Assembly (NCBI GenBank): GCA_021234155.1
Contig: JAJEKV010000009.1
Span: 10,486,546-10,550,545 of the forward strand
Reading direction: 5' to 3'
DNA: 64,000 nt
Origin: Isoetes taiwanensis
Lineage: Eukaryota; Streptophyta; Lycopodiopsida; Isoetales; Isoetaceae
Positions within the stretch are counted from its first letter, which is position 1; each line of letters opens with the position of its first letter. The notes below the pieces were generated by a model. It made no database searches. It saw only the letters and a list, made by a program, of their open reading frames with translations, and was not told the origin of the DNA. A program made the position numbers and the translations under genes. Shown here one piece after another: positions 12,313 to 22,206 of the stretch.

Positions 12313-13114
12313 AAGTTTTGGATCCATCATTCCAAATTTTTGTGTTTTAGAGGTAGATTTAACTACCCCTCACATATCATATTAAACACTGTTTTCGCTT
12401 TTTTTGAAGAACTGTGTCATCACTATATTAAAAGAATGGTAATGTTACAAAGCAAGTGAGGAGGAAGGAGAACAGCCCCAAAGACACTCCACAACAAACT
12501 CACAGAAAAACTGCAACTCTACTGCTGTACAAACCGACCATCACCATCTACCACACCCAAGAAGTCCCGCCAAATGGCAAACTTCCGCTCTACTAATCCA
12601 GAGAACACCAGAAAGCTTTGAAATAGCTTGTACCTGAGTCGAGGAATCAGAGAGGCTGCATGCTGCTGAATCCCCCTGAAAGATCCACAACCGCCGCCGC
12701 TTCCAAATCAGCCACACCAACCAAGCTACGCATAGATGCAAGGCTTGCTGTCGCAAGAGCGGCCAAGCACCAGGATACACATGAAGCAGCAACTGCTGGC
12801 TAGTCAATCTCACCTGAAACAGAGCCCTGGCCCAATCCCAGGCAGCCTGCAAGTGAGGGCATAAAACCAGACAATGCTCCACAGTCTCATGATGAAGGCC
12901 ATAACAAGGGCAGAGAGATCCGTAAACACAAAGTTAATACATTGATCATACTGTCATTAGACAATTTTAATAACAAAAATAATTACAAAAGCAAATATTG
13001 CCGATTCTTGCCAATATCAAGATATACTGTTGAAGTTGCACATATGGACGATAAAGCCCGAATAAAAACATATACCAGGACATTAGCCCGGCAATGCCGG
13101 GCACAGTTTACTAG
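12313..13114 (+). mobile_element. Helitron 3' region, copy 1 (split by a LINE)
   Basis: The right end has the classic Helitron 3' signature. A perfect 7-bp stem hairpin GCCCGGC-AAT-GCCGGGC lies at 13086-13102, then 8 nt, then CTAG at 13111-13114, followed by T. The sequences at 12313-12400 and 12930-13114 are homologous to one uninterrupted stretch at 15981-16275, so they belong to one element. The 5' TC end and any Rep/helicase gene are not visible, so this is a non-autonomous or truncated copy. Part of it (12401 to about 12922) is a later insertion. Confidence 0.65.
12401..12922 (-). mobile_element. 3' fragment of a non-LTR retrotransposon (LINE)
   Basis: The minus-strand ORF (12541-12882, extending to about 12912) matches the C-terminal zinc-binding region after the reverse transcriptase of plant LINEs. 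It contains CPCYGLHHETVEHC (C-x2-C ... H ... H-x4-C) and then the typical AW...WLIWKRRRLWIF stretch. The left edge is T-rich (12401-12408), as expected for the poly-A tail of a minus-strand insertion. The copy is strongly 5'-truncated. It interrupts the Helitron-like sequence, so it is younger. No clear target duplication is visible. Confidence 0.7.
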
Positions 13115-15980
13115 TTCATTCTATATTCTTCCAGACTTCTCCATATTTGATACTGCTGACGTTCCTGCCATAACAGCAGCTCATTGTACTAACAAGCATC
13201 TTGTCACATGCAGGATCATCCTTTACACATCCATGCTATAATAATCTGCTGAAGAGTTGCCCTTGATCCATATAAACCACTTCTATTTTATTATTCCCTC
13301 ATTGAACTGCTATTCTACTTGTTCTAACTACAATCATATTTGCCATGCAGGTTCACTTGTTCTATACATTCATAATCATATACACCTCATCTGGCTCACC
13401 TATTACCATTCTTTCCTTTCATCCATTGCAGGATCACAAGTTGCCAACCATATCTCCACATTGGCAACTAGCAGGAACTTCAGATGATTTATTTGCAAAA
13501 TTCAAAGGCTGGGGGGCCAGCCTATCATTTTTGTTTGGCATGATGCTGCCACACTTTGGCAGCATAGAAGAGCATTAGACACAATGATATGTCTATGCTT
13601 GCATATTGACTTGAATACAAGTACTACAGATTTGAAGACTCTCATCCCTGAAGATCACATGTAGACACTTGCTTGAAGAGCCAAGGAAAGGACATTTATT
13701 AAAGATCACACAAGCAAAGCAAGGAAGTAAGATTCCAGCAAAACAAGCTAGAATTTGAAGATTGGAAGACTCCTCAAGTTGACTTGGTATGTGATTAATT
13801 TTTGAGTTCTTGGCATAAGCACTATTTCACATGGTTCTCTTCTAGAGTTCATCACCTTATTCCTATTTAAGATACCCTACTTGCCTCATATTCCATGTCT
13901 CACCTTCATCTCCCTTACCAAATTTGGCAAATAGCCTTTTCTCTAGTCAAAACATATCATTCATGCACCATTCATACATCACACACTCATTATGCCACCA
14001 CCAAAGCAAAAAATTCCATTCAATTTGGCCTCTCCCATGAGTTAAGATCATATTCTCTCTTCAAAAGTCAAATTAGAGAGAGGAAGTGCACAAATTCCCA
14101 AGAAGAGCATGAAAAAATCAAACAATCAAGTTGTTACACAAAAGTTGCAAGCTTATGTGCACTAGTGCCAAATTAATCCATGTCAACATCTAAATTTCCA
14201 AATCACCATCCACATCACCACCAAGCTCGCCATGTCATCACATACATGTCACCCTTCATAAAAATTCATTCTTTCAAAATTTGACTAAGTAAAGTCATTT
14301 TGACACTTAGGGGGACATGTCATCATTACATTGTGCCACATCATCACTAACGCCTCCACATCATCCTACACGTGTCACACACATCATTTTCACCTCACAA
14401 AAAAAGTTCTGACTAGGAAAAAGACATTTTGCCAATTTGTTTGACACATCATCATCCCATACTGCCATGTCATCCTCCATTTGCAAACTCACCATACCAA
14501 CTTGCCACTTCATCATATTTTGCCCCATCTTGAGTTAAAAAAGCCGAATATTCCTTTTGCAAAAAAGATTCTTCCATGTCATAGAGCATCAAAAAAGATT
14601 CCATGTGCAAAAAAGAATTTTCAAAAAAGACCTTGTTTTGACCTTCATTTTTGAGTTCTTGGGAATCGTGCCAAGGTTCAAAAACTAAAAAAAAAAAGAA
14701 TTCCTATCTACCCCCCTTCCCTCCTTGGCCTAGTCACTCATCCCATCCAGTCTCCCCCCGCCACGTAGTGCCTCCAGGCATGTGAGCTGGCAACGGGCCA
14801 GACATCATGTGGGGACAACACGTAATTATTAATATAACACGTTAGAGTTATTTATTTATACCCAAGCTGCCAGAAAAGAAAATGCCTGTGGGAGATTTCA
14901 AGAACCCTAAAAGTTTGTCAGGCCAAGATCCGGAATTTTTCAATGAATTAGCTACCTAATCATTGCCAAATACTCCCCAATAGATCTGATACATGCCAAG
15001 AACACTCAAATTAAGAAAAAAGACAAATAATTTAGCCGTTTTTGCCAAGAACTGCCTGAAACAGAGCATTATGAAAAGGGAATTGTTCAAGAGAATTTTC
15101 AAGGGCTTTGGGCGCATGAATTGATCAAGATCATTTTGAGACCGGTTTTGAATGTCTCTTGCTTGAATCTGCCTTCCAAGCTTCAAAATCCATGGATTAC
15201 CTGATGCTACCAGCTTATTTGCTATTTTGAAGATTATTTTGATCCTGTACCCAACTATAGAGCTTGGGAATTTGTTTTATGACTGTGTGATATTGAGTTG
15301 AATGAAAATCCAATCCTTGGTGTCATATCTGAGTTTAATTTGCATTCAACTTTCAAAGCAAGGTAAAACGAAAAGGTGAAAACGAAATTTGAAGGTAACT
15401 TGTTTATCAAAAGCACATTGTAGACTAGATTACATAGAGAATCAAGCGTCATAACTCAAAAAAGATTCGTATCTTTCCATCTGCAAAAAATTGCTCACTG
15501 CCAGAGATATTGACTCGTTTTTGACCCAGTCAGAAGTGCATATTTGAGTGATCTCTGCAAATCTTTTGGCATCTGACTTTTGGCCTTGCACTCCTCAAGA
15601 CTTTAAGCAGCTTTAACATTTGAAAATGGCATCATTCTTTCTGAGGCAATAATTTTTCTGATTTGGGAAAGCGGTTCTAAACTTGTGTTCAAGCTTTGTT
15701 TTTGGGATTTTCTCACATAGAGTGGTTGCCTTAAGCAACCTGGAGGTTCTAAGCCATTGAGGTTGAAGGTTTGCCAAGAACACATTGTATTTACTATGTT
15801 AAGTAACTATTTACATGATTGCATCGGGCATGCATGCAAATTCATTTCTATCGAAATAAACTTTTACATTTAATACTGACATGATTGCTTAGGTATGCAT
15901 ACAATTCTAAGTGATTATAAATGTTTTAGAATCATTGTCATATTTACTAAGTTTGGGACATAAGTTTTTGACATTTTGAG
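13115..15980. other. Gene-free stretch
   Basis: No supportable gene. A degenerate simple repeat of CATCATC/CACATCATC/ACATGTCATC words runs at about 14180-14520. The rest is ordinary AT-rich intergenic sequence with short ORFs. Confidence 0.4.
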
Positions 15981-16275
15981 CATAAATTTTGGGTCTGTTT
16001 TTCCACATTTTCTACTTTACAGGTAAATTTAATTGCCCCCCACATTCCTTATAAAGCATTGTTTTTCTCTACGGAAATCCATTCTTTAAAGTTAATACAT
16101 TGATGATACTATCATTAAACAGTTTCAACAATAAATTTATTACAAAAGCAAATAATGTCTATTCTTGCCAGCATCAACATGTGATTGTTGTCCGAAGTTG
16201 CAAATACCGAAGTAAAGACTGCATAAAAACACAAGCTAGGATATTAGCCTGGAACGCCGGGCACACATTTACTAG
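15981..16275 (+). mobile_element. Helitron 3' region, copy 2
   Basis: This is homologous to the pieces at 12313-12400 and 12930-13114 without the LINE insertion. It ends with a slightly imperfect hairpin GCCTGG-AACG-CCGGGC (16247-16262), then ACACATTTA and CTAG (16272-16275), followed by T. Orientation is the same as copy 1, whose end lies about 3.16 kb upstream. It is a non-autonomous or truncated copy with no coding sequence seen. Confidence 0.6.
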
Positions 16276-17402
16276 TTGAGTACTATCTAGACATATATAA
16301 TGTAGTTTGTTATTTTCCATTGTTTTTGTCCCACCCGAGTTTTTCCGCCCCGCAGTCCATTTTAATGTTGTCTTGTCACGTCTTTTTCTTGGAAAGATCT
16401 GTTGCGTCCATTCTTGACGCCTGGCAGGGGCCTCGTCTTGACAAGCTGTGATCCTGCAAACTATGCCGAGCTACATCATCGGTGATGCATAGGCTCCTCC
16501 ACCAACAATCCAGTAGTTTTTGTGCTCTTTTCGGTATCTTGTTTCTGCAACGGCCATGGTACTTAAAAACTCCATCGAGGAAGGTAGGAAGCAGAATAGT
16601 ATGGGCTGAAGGACACTGGCATCTCGGCACTCTCGCACTCCGTCGCCAGTCACCACAGCCCAAGCCAATCATCTAGGACTCCTTCCTTGCGCCTTACAGA
16701 GGCAATAATCTAGCTCCTCGATTGATCTGCACAAATTTTCGACCAAATTACTGGTACTAGTTTTTTGTTTTATCAAAGTTGGGGCAATTCGTGGCAAATT
16801 TTGGGGAGCAACAGGAAAAAATCTGGCCTTAAGTTGGCTTTCAAATCTCCAGGCCAGCATAGCCATGGAGATTTCCTTCCTTTCTTGCATCCTCGAATCG
16901 AGCAAGCTCTGCAAGCCCATGTCACGACAAGAAGGAAATGTTTGCAGGCTTATGAATTTATTCTGCCAAACGACCTGCTCTCCTCAAAAGCAACCAAGAA
17001 CTATAGCCTGGGCATCAAATTCGGCTGGTAAAAGGAAGAAAAGAGGGACCTGACTTCTTAAATTTTACAACTGAAATAATCTTTGCCTTCAAATTTTTAA
17101 TTCCTTTTTTCTTTCTCCTTAATCGTCCATACGGTTTAGTTACTGGCTATCTTGAAAGGGATTTTCAGTTCTACTTTGCAGCCATGGCAGGGCGATTTGT
17201 GGCAAGAAAGTTTCTGGAAGACCAAATGGATTTAAAGCGTGATGATGAAGATTGGACATCATTAGGAATCTTGAAGATTGGAAAGCATTAGGCAAGAAAC
17301 AAGAAGAAATATTGAGGGCAAGATTGTAGCAAATGAATCCAATGCTTCGCTCCTGCCTGAAAAGCGGATCTGGTAAATATCTATTTGATAATTTCCTGCA
17401 TT
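16276..17402. other. Stretch without a recognisable gene
   Basis: Several ORFs on both strands overlap here, but none shows a motif I know. Because it lies downstream (minus sense) of the F-box/kelch relic, part of it may be eroded sequence of that gene. Confidence 0.35.
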
Positions 17403-17780
17403 TTAAAGCGTGGCACAAACTGGTGGAAATGGTTTTGCAGATGCCGTCTCCAAATCACTATCTGAATCAGGAAGTTTACTGTAGATCCACTTATTCAGCA
17501 CAGGGTTGCATATAGATAATGCTACATGCTCCCTTCTGTTTAGCCAATACAATACACTAAGCCCCCCTGCAGAGGCCATTGGAACATACCGTCCTTTATG
17601 CATCAAATATTTTGGGATGAACAGATGTTTTGGTAGTAGCTTCCATGCATCTGTGGCGTGATCGTACACTGTAAATTCCTCAGTTTTAGAGTCTGCATGG
17701 AACTCAAAAAACACAGAAGAAGGTCTGAAGTTATATGCGCATCCCAAATAGAAAGCGTTCAACGAAAGAAAACATGACAA
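17403..17780 (-). pseudogene. F-box/kelch protein fragment
   Basis: The 125-residue minus-strand frame resembles the region between F-box and kelch repeats in plant F-box/kelch proteins: YNFRPSSVFFEF, FTVYDHATDAWKLLP, a hydrophobic ASAGGLSVLYWL strand and LSICNPVLNKWIYSKLP. The pattern 'data at rest, blade summary, CNP-x-KW' is characteristic. No F-box is found upstream and the kelch part downstream is broken, so this is a gene fragment. Such proteins act as SCF substrate adaptors; this piece alone would not. It lies about 460 bp from the 3' end of CSP41b on the same strand. Confidence 0.5.
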
Positions 17781-18244
17781 TTTATCTTCCCCTTTTTATT
17801 TACATACAATATACTGCCCTTTCATTGGCCTCCATACATTACATTTGATACACTCTCTTTTTTAGGCCATGCCCTTTTTGAGGCCATTGTGTTCCTTTTA
17901 GACCCTACAATGTGTATGCTCTAATGTACTATGGGATGCATAGTAATTGAATACCCATCAAAGTGCTTCTCCTGCAACAAATGCACACAACTAGTTGCTC
18001 ATCCACCCAATGTTCGTATTGCAAGAAAGAGAAATGTTCGCGGCGGCCAAGGCCACGATAAATTTCTTGAAATGTAAAGAAGCTAGAACAATAGACATAG
18101 CTTTGATGCGTAGATATTTGTAAGAAATTCTAGGTCCAACAAACATATCATTTATGTCTCTTCAAAAGAGACATGAAGAGCCAAATGGAGCATCTTCAAG
18201 ATAAGAAATCATTGGGAAGAGTGGTGCAACTATATTTTGTGCTT
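17781..18244. other. CSP41b 3' flank
   Basis: AT-rich sequence between the F-box/kelch relic and the CSP41b stop codon. It should contain the 3' UTR. I see no clear AATAAA close to the stop on the minus strand, which is common in plants. Confidence 0.4.
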
Positions 18245-20631
18245 TTATGCAGCCACAGGTATCTTGACTCCAAGCTTCTCTAAGATCATATCGTCAGTTG
18301 AAAAATCGGCTGCCTTTCGAAAGGTCCCTCGACCAAAGTCTAGATTGTAAGAGTCGGTCAGGCCCTCCACCAAACTGAATTTCGGTTTCCAGCCGAGATC
18401 TTTCTCTACTTTCTCAATTGATGTGAAAAAATGCTGCATTACAAATATATTAGCTGATTATATCAAGTCACCCTATTTACTGGAATGATTTCTGACCTGA
18501 TCCCGAAGTGGAAAAGCTTTCTTTTTGCCAAAGTCAAAGTCCTTGGGATTGTAGTGAACTATCTCCGGTGTAGGAAAACCACCAGCCTGCACCAAAAGAC
18601 CAATCTTCTAGTTAATGTAAGTAAGGCTAGCATTGCCTGAATAAAATGTGGCTTTCCAATTCATGTATAGTGGCAAATGAAATGGCCTTGATTTTTTTCT
18701 TTATCTAGTCTTCTATCTTGTCAGTAAAATTCCTGGGTATGTTTGTTTCCTGGCTTGTTATATCCGCATACCTTTGCACAAGCTTTGGCAATTCCATCAA
18801 ATGTGACATATTTCGATCCAGATATATTATACACCTGCCCAATGGCAACGCTACTTCCTAGTACAAGTACAAATGCTTCTGCTAAATCCTGCGAGCACAA
18901 CATTAAGTACTATGTAATGGGAAGAAAATTTCCTCATGCAAAAGCTGCAGCACAAAAGCAAACAAGTCCAATGCAGCCCTGAAAAAGAAATAAAATAACA
19001 GTCTCCTTGAAAAGCTTGCGCTACATAAATAAATAGCATTCATACCTTTACATGCCCCAATTGAGTTATTTGAAGGCCAGAGTTAGGAACTGGAATTGGA
19101 CGGCCTGCCTTGAGGCGGTGAAAAAACCATTCTTCCACAGGATTATAGTTGAGAGGACCATATATATACACTGGCCTGATAGAAGTCCATGGAACCCCTT
19201 TCTTTGCCAAAAGGTCCTCTGTATCGAGTTTGCCCTTATGTCTGCTTTTTGGATCAACTGCATCTACCTTCAATTTCAAAGTCCTAGCATAAGATTTCAT
19301 TGATTAACATATAAATTTTTTTAGCAGCATAACCAACCCTGTATTCCATCCATACTGTACCTCAAAATGAGGAAGTTGATCCGACTTAAGATAGACTCCA
19401 GCAGATGAGCAGAAAATGTACCTATTTTTGAAGCCACAGTTTACCTTATGATTTTTAAGGAAACAGATAATTATTTCTTGCGTTTGAGTTATTTTGCCAA
19501 TGTGATCTTACTGTTGAAGGTCCGGTAGAGCTTCTAAGATGGGCTCAACTTCCTTTCCTTCCCTTCCTGTTACGCATCTCGTAGTTAGAAGAGGGTACTA
19601 TTAGCAGTTCACCTTCTTACATACCATTTATGTCATATACTATTTCAAAGCCTGATCCAGCTAACTTGGTCTTCAATGCATCAAAATCTTGCCTATCTCC
19701 TTGTAGGTGTTTCACCTATGAGCAAATGCAGTAGTTGAGTTTATATCCTACAGGGTTGAAAGATGCAGGTCAGAGTACAGACTTTAGAAGAGTATGTGGC
19801 ATAGTCTTCATCAGATTCTTCTGCTAGTTGTTGTGTGATTGGAGCTTTTCCTCTTGTAAAAAGAGTTACCTGTAAGTTTACATTGTCAAAGTGATAGAGG
19901 TAGTTCTTACTGTTTGATAAATATTTGATACATGAACAGAGACTTACTTCATGGCCTGCCTTGACAAGCAATCGTGCCAGATAGAGACCAATGAAGCGTG
20001 TCCCTCCCATCATCAGGATCTTTTTAGGTGATGTTTGTGCTGCAGCAGAGATTACCATACTTCTATTAGTTCTCGGGACTCTGCTTCGACAAGATGGTGA
20101 AGTAGAGACAGACTGCAAAAAGAAAATAAGAGATGTTTTGTCAATCTAATATGAAAATGACTATAAGAGCATTACTTATTATTGCTCGTTCCCTTGCTTA
20201 TATGTAATTGTTTCTTGATAAATTATTCAACCCCTCACTTTGAGATTATCTTGACTGCATGGATGAGTTTTAGTTTTTATCTAAAGGCAATTTGAGCTCC
20301 AATGATTTGTATAATATGAGAAACATAAGCATCAAGATATTTTCCATACTCACTTTTCTAAAATCTGTCTGGAAGAATTCTGAAGACAGGCAGTCACTCT
20401 CGGCACCATGACGAAGGCCGAATGCTTCATACCGGGATGTACCAGATTGAAACCTGAGAAGTGATGGCGCGAATTGAAGAAACATAAAATTTTATCATAT
20501 CAAATTGAAATGCAGAAAGGATTAAGAGAAAATAAGAACCTAAATGCACTGCATTGGCGAGAAAAATTGGTTTTGTTGTTGCAGTTGATGGGGGTGAGGA
20601 GAGCTGATCCGGCGCCAGACAAACCCGCCAT
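18245..20631 (-). CDS. CSP41B: Chloroplast stem-loop binding protein CSP41b
   Basis: This is the plastid RNA-binding, SDR-fold protein that binds and protects stem-loops of chloroplast mRNAs and rRNAs. Coding exons (minus): 20631-20540, 20453-20354, 20112-19948, 19869-19783, 19715-19625, 19566-19512, 19421-19361, 19267-19046, 18888-18772, 18586-18497 and 18433-18245. All introns are GT-AG, and the exons sum to 1269 nt (422 residues) with phases that agree. A Ser/Thr-rich transit peptide (MAGLSGAGSALL...) precedes ISAAAQTSPKKILMMGG. The Rossmann GGTRFIG is at residues 100-106. Family signatures are TLFTRGKAPITQQL, CSSAGVYLKSD, DPKSRHKGKL, SIRPVYIYGPLNYNPVEEWF, YVTFDGIAKACAK and FDFGKKKAFPLRDQ. 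It is longer than the Arabidopsis protein (about 378 residues), mostly at the N-terminus. The C-terminus ends MILEKLGVKIPVAA. An out-of-frame ATG lies 27 nt upstream. The gene looks intact. Confidence 0.95.
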
Positions 20632-20860
20632 CGCCGGATGAATGATTGCTCTGCTGCAACCATTGAAACCAAATATCTAATTTCCACATGGCAGCTTCAC
20701 AAATGAATGGTTGCCTTGCCTCTAAAGGCTTATCCATGCCACTTTTGGCACAGTCCTATGGCGTACAAAAATATCATGCTAATCTAGTGTTGCTTAAACC
20801 AACACTAGCGGTCTTGCTTAAACCAAGGTACGGGATTTCTACGTGTCTGCCACGTTATGC

Positions 20861-20947
20861 AAATTATGATGTCTTGCTTAAGTAGGGATTTCTATGTGCT
20901 AGGTAACAAATTATGATGTCTTGCTTAAGTAGGGATTTCTATGTGCT
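20861..20947. repeat. 47-bp tandem repeat upstream of CSP41b
   Basis: A 40-bp segment beginning AAATTATGATGTCTTGCTTA occurs at 20861-20900 and again at 20908-20947 (period 47). A third, more diverged partial copy (GGGATTTCTACGTGTCTGCC) lies just before, at about 20831. It sits 230-320 bp upstream of the CSP41b start codon, so it falls in the probable promoter or 5' UTR. Function unknown. Confidence 0.8.
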
Positions 20948-21028
20948 ATTGAGGGGTTTCCGGCGGTAAATCGGGCAGGCGGCGGCGCCGCCGCGAGCGG
21001 CGTTAGCACACATAAAATATTTTCTACT

Positions 21029-21633
21029 TCAACAATATTCCTTTGCAAATCTATAAGCTGCAGCAAAACCACTTTCTCCAATTAACTGTGTCAATTTCCC
21101 ACATGAATGTTCCTTGAATTGGTTTGCTTGATATTTTTGAGCTGATCTCTCAGCTCCATTATCAACTACAAGTGTGTCATGCACAATGTTAGCTCCATCA
21201 ATCTTGTTAAGAACAACAAATGCATAATTTACCTCATTTTCGTCTTCAACCTGTTTTTTCTCTTGCTCATCTTCTTGTATAAGGTTTATTCCAACAACTT
21301 TCCTTCCTCCTCGATCCTTGTTAATATATTTTTTTCCTCCTCGTGTGTCTTTCCCCTTTCCTCTCCCTCTACCAAAGTCCTTTGGCGATGAACATTTTGC
21401 TACAACATGCCCCTTTCCTCCATAGTTAAAGCAACTAAAGTCACTATTGTTAAGGCTTTGGACAATCATTTTTGTAATGCCCTGACTCATGGCAGTAAAT
21501 CCCTTGCTCTTCTTTCCTACATACAAAATCTCAATAGAATCATCCCTTCCTTTTCTGTTCATATTCCATTCTGAGAACATTTTCTGCTTCTTCTCTTGCT
21601 TTGCTCATGTTTCTTATAAAGAGTGCTAGTTCC
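21029..21633 (-). mobile_element. LTR-retrotransposon gag fragment, cut by the Ty3 element
   Basis: The minus-strand frame of 183 residues carries a degraded zinc knuckle CFNYGGKGHVVAKC, in which the second Cys is Tyr. A Gly/Arg/Lys-rich segment (DFGRGRGKGKDTRGGKK) follows, then an acidic linker and VVDNGAERS, which may be a ruined D-S/T-G protease site. Order and spacing fit a Ty1/copia gag to protease junction, though a Ty3 gag is not excluded. The frame begins next to the start of the chromovirus LTR at 21634, so the chromovirus seems to have inserted here. Confidence 0.5.
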
Positions 21634-22151
21634 TGTCATGAACCTACGCGAAAACAAGGAAAATACGTGGAAAATACGTAAGAGATACGAAAGAAATACG
21701 CCAAGATCAGAAAAAAATCTGATATATGAACAGGAATCAAGAATACAATGGCCCGAAGGCAAGCAGGAACACGAGACAGATGCTTAGAAGGCTCAAGACT
21801 GGCGTTGAACCGGAATGGTTCGACAAGAAGGAGGTGCCTCCTTATATATCTAGGCCAATGGTCAGGATCGCGCCACTCCAATGGATGAGATCACGCCAGG
21901 TGTCGCGCGTGCATTTAGGTTCTAGAATATTCTAGAACCTCTGGAGATAGTCCCACATATGAAAAAAATGTAAAGGAATGTCTTTAACAAATATTGGTAG
22001 CGCACTTGGCAAGGGTGTGTGACTCGCAATTGGAAGGTTGTGAGTTCAAATCCTGTTTTGTGCAACTACCCTTTCGCATCCATGTGATGACCATCTTTTG
22101 TATATACGAGTATAATATTTGTATGATACGAATATCCGTATGGTCGTCACA
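21634..22151 (-). repeat. 3' LTR of the chromovirus
   Basis: A 518-bp LTR bounded by TG...CA (plus sense TGTCATGAAC ... GGTCGTCACA). Its inner edge abuts a purine-rich tract and its outer edge abuts the gag fragment at 21633. GTGATGACCAT (22085-22095) and ATGGTCGTCAC (22140-22150) form an internal inverted pair near the inner end. The outer 200 bp match the truncated right LTR. Confidence 0.8.
21994..22076 (+). other. tRNA-like segment inside the LTR
   Basis: The plus strand carries TAGCGCACTTGGC, resembling a tRNA/SINE A box, and about 40 bp later GAGTTCAAATCC, resembling a B box (GGTTCRANNCC). Spacing is tRNA-like, but I cannot draw a clean cloverleaf with acceptor stem. It may be a tRNA-derived SINE head or a chance internal-promoter match. 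The second LTR is truncated before this point, so I cannot tell whether it belongs to the LTR. Confidence 0.35.
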
Positions 22152-22206
22152 CCATCCCTTTCCTACGACGGCGACGAGTCCTCGGAGCTGGGGCCGGAGT
22201 ACTCAA

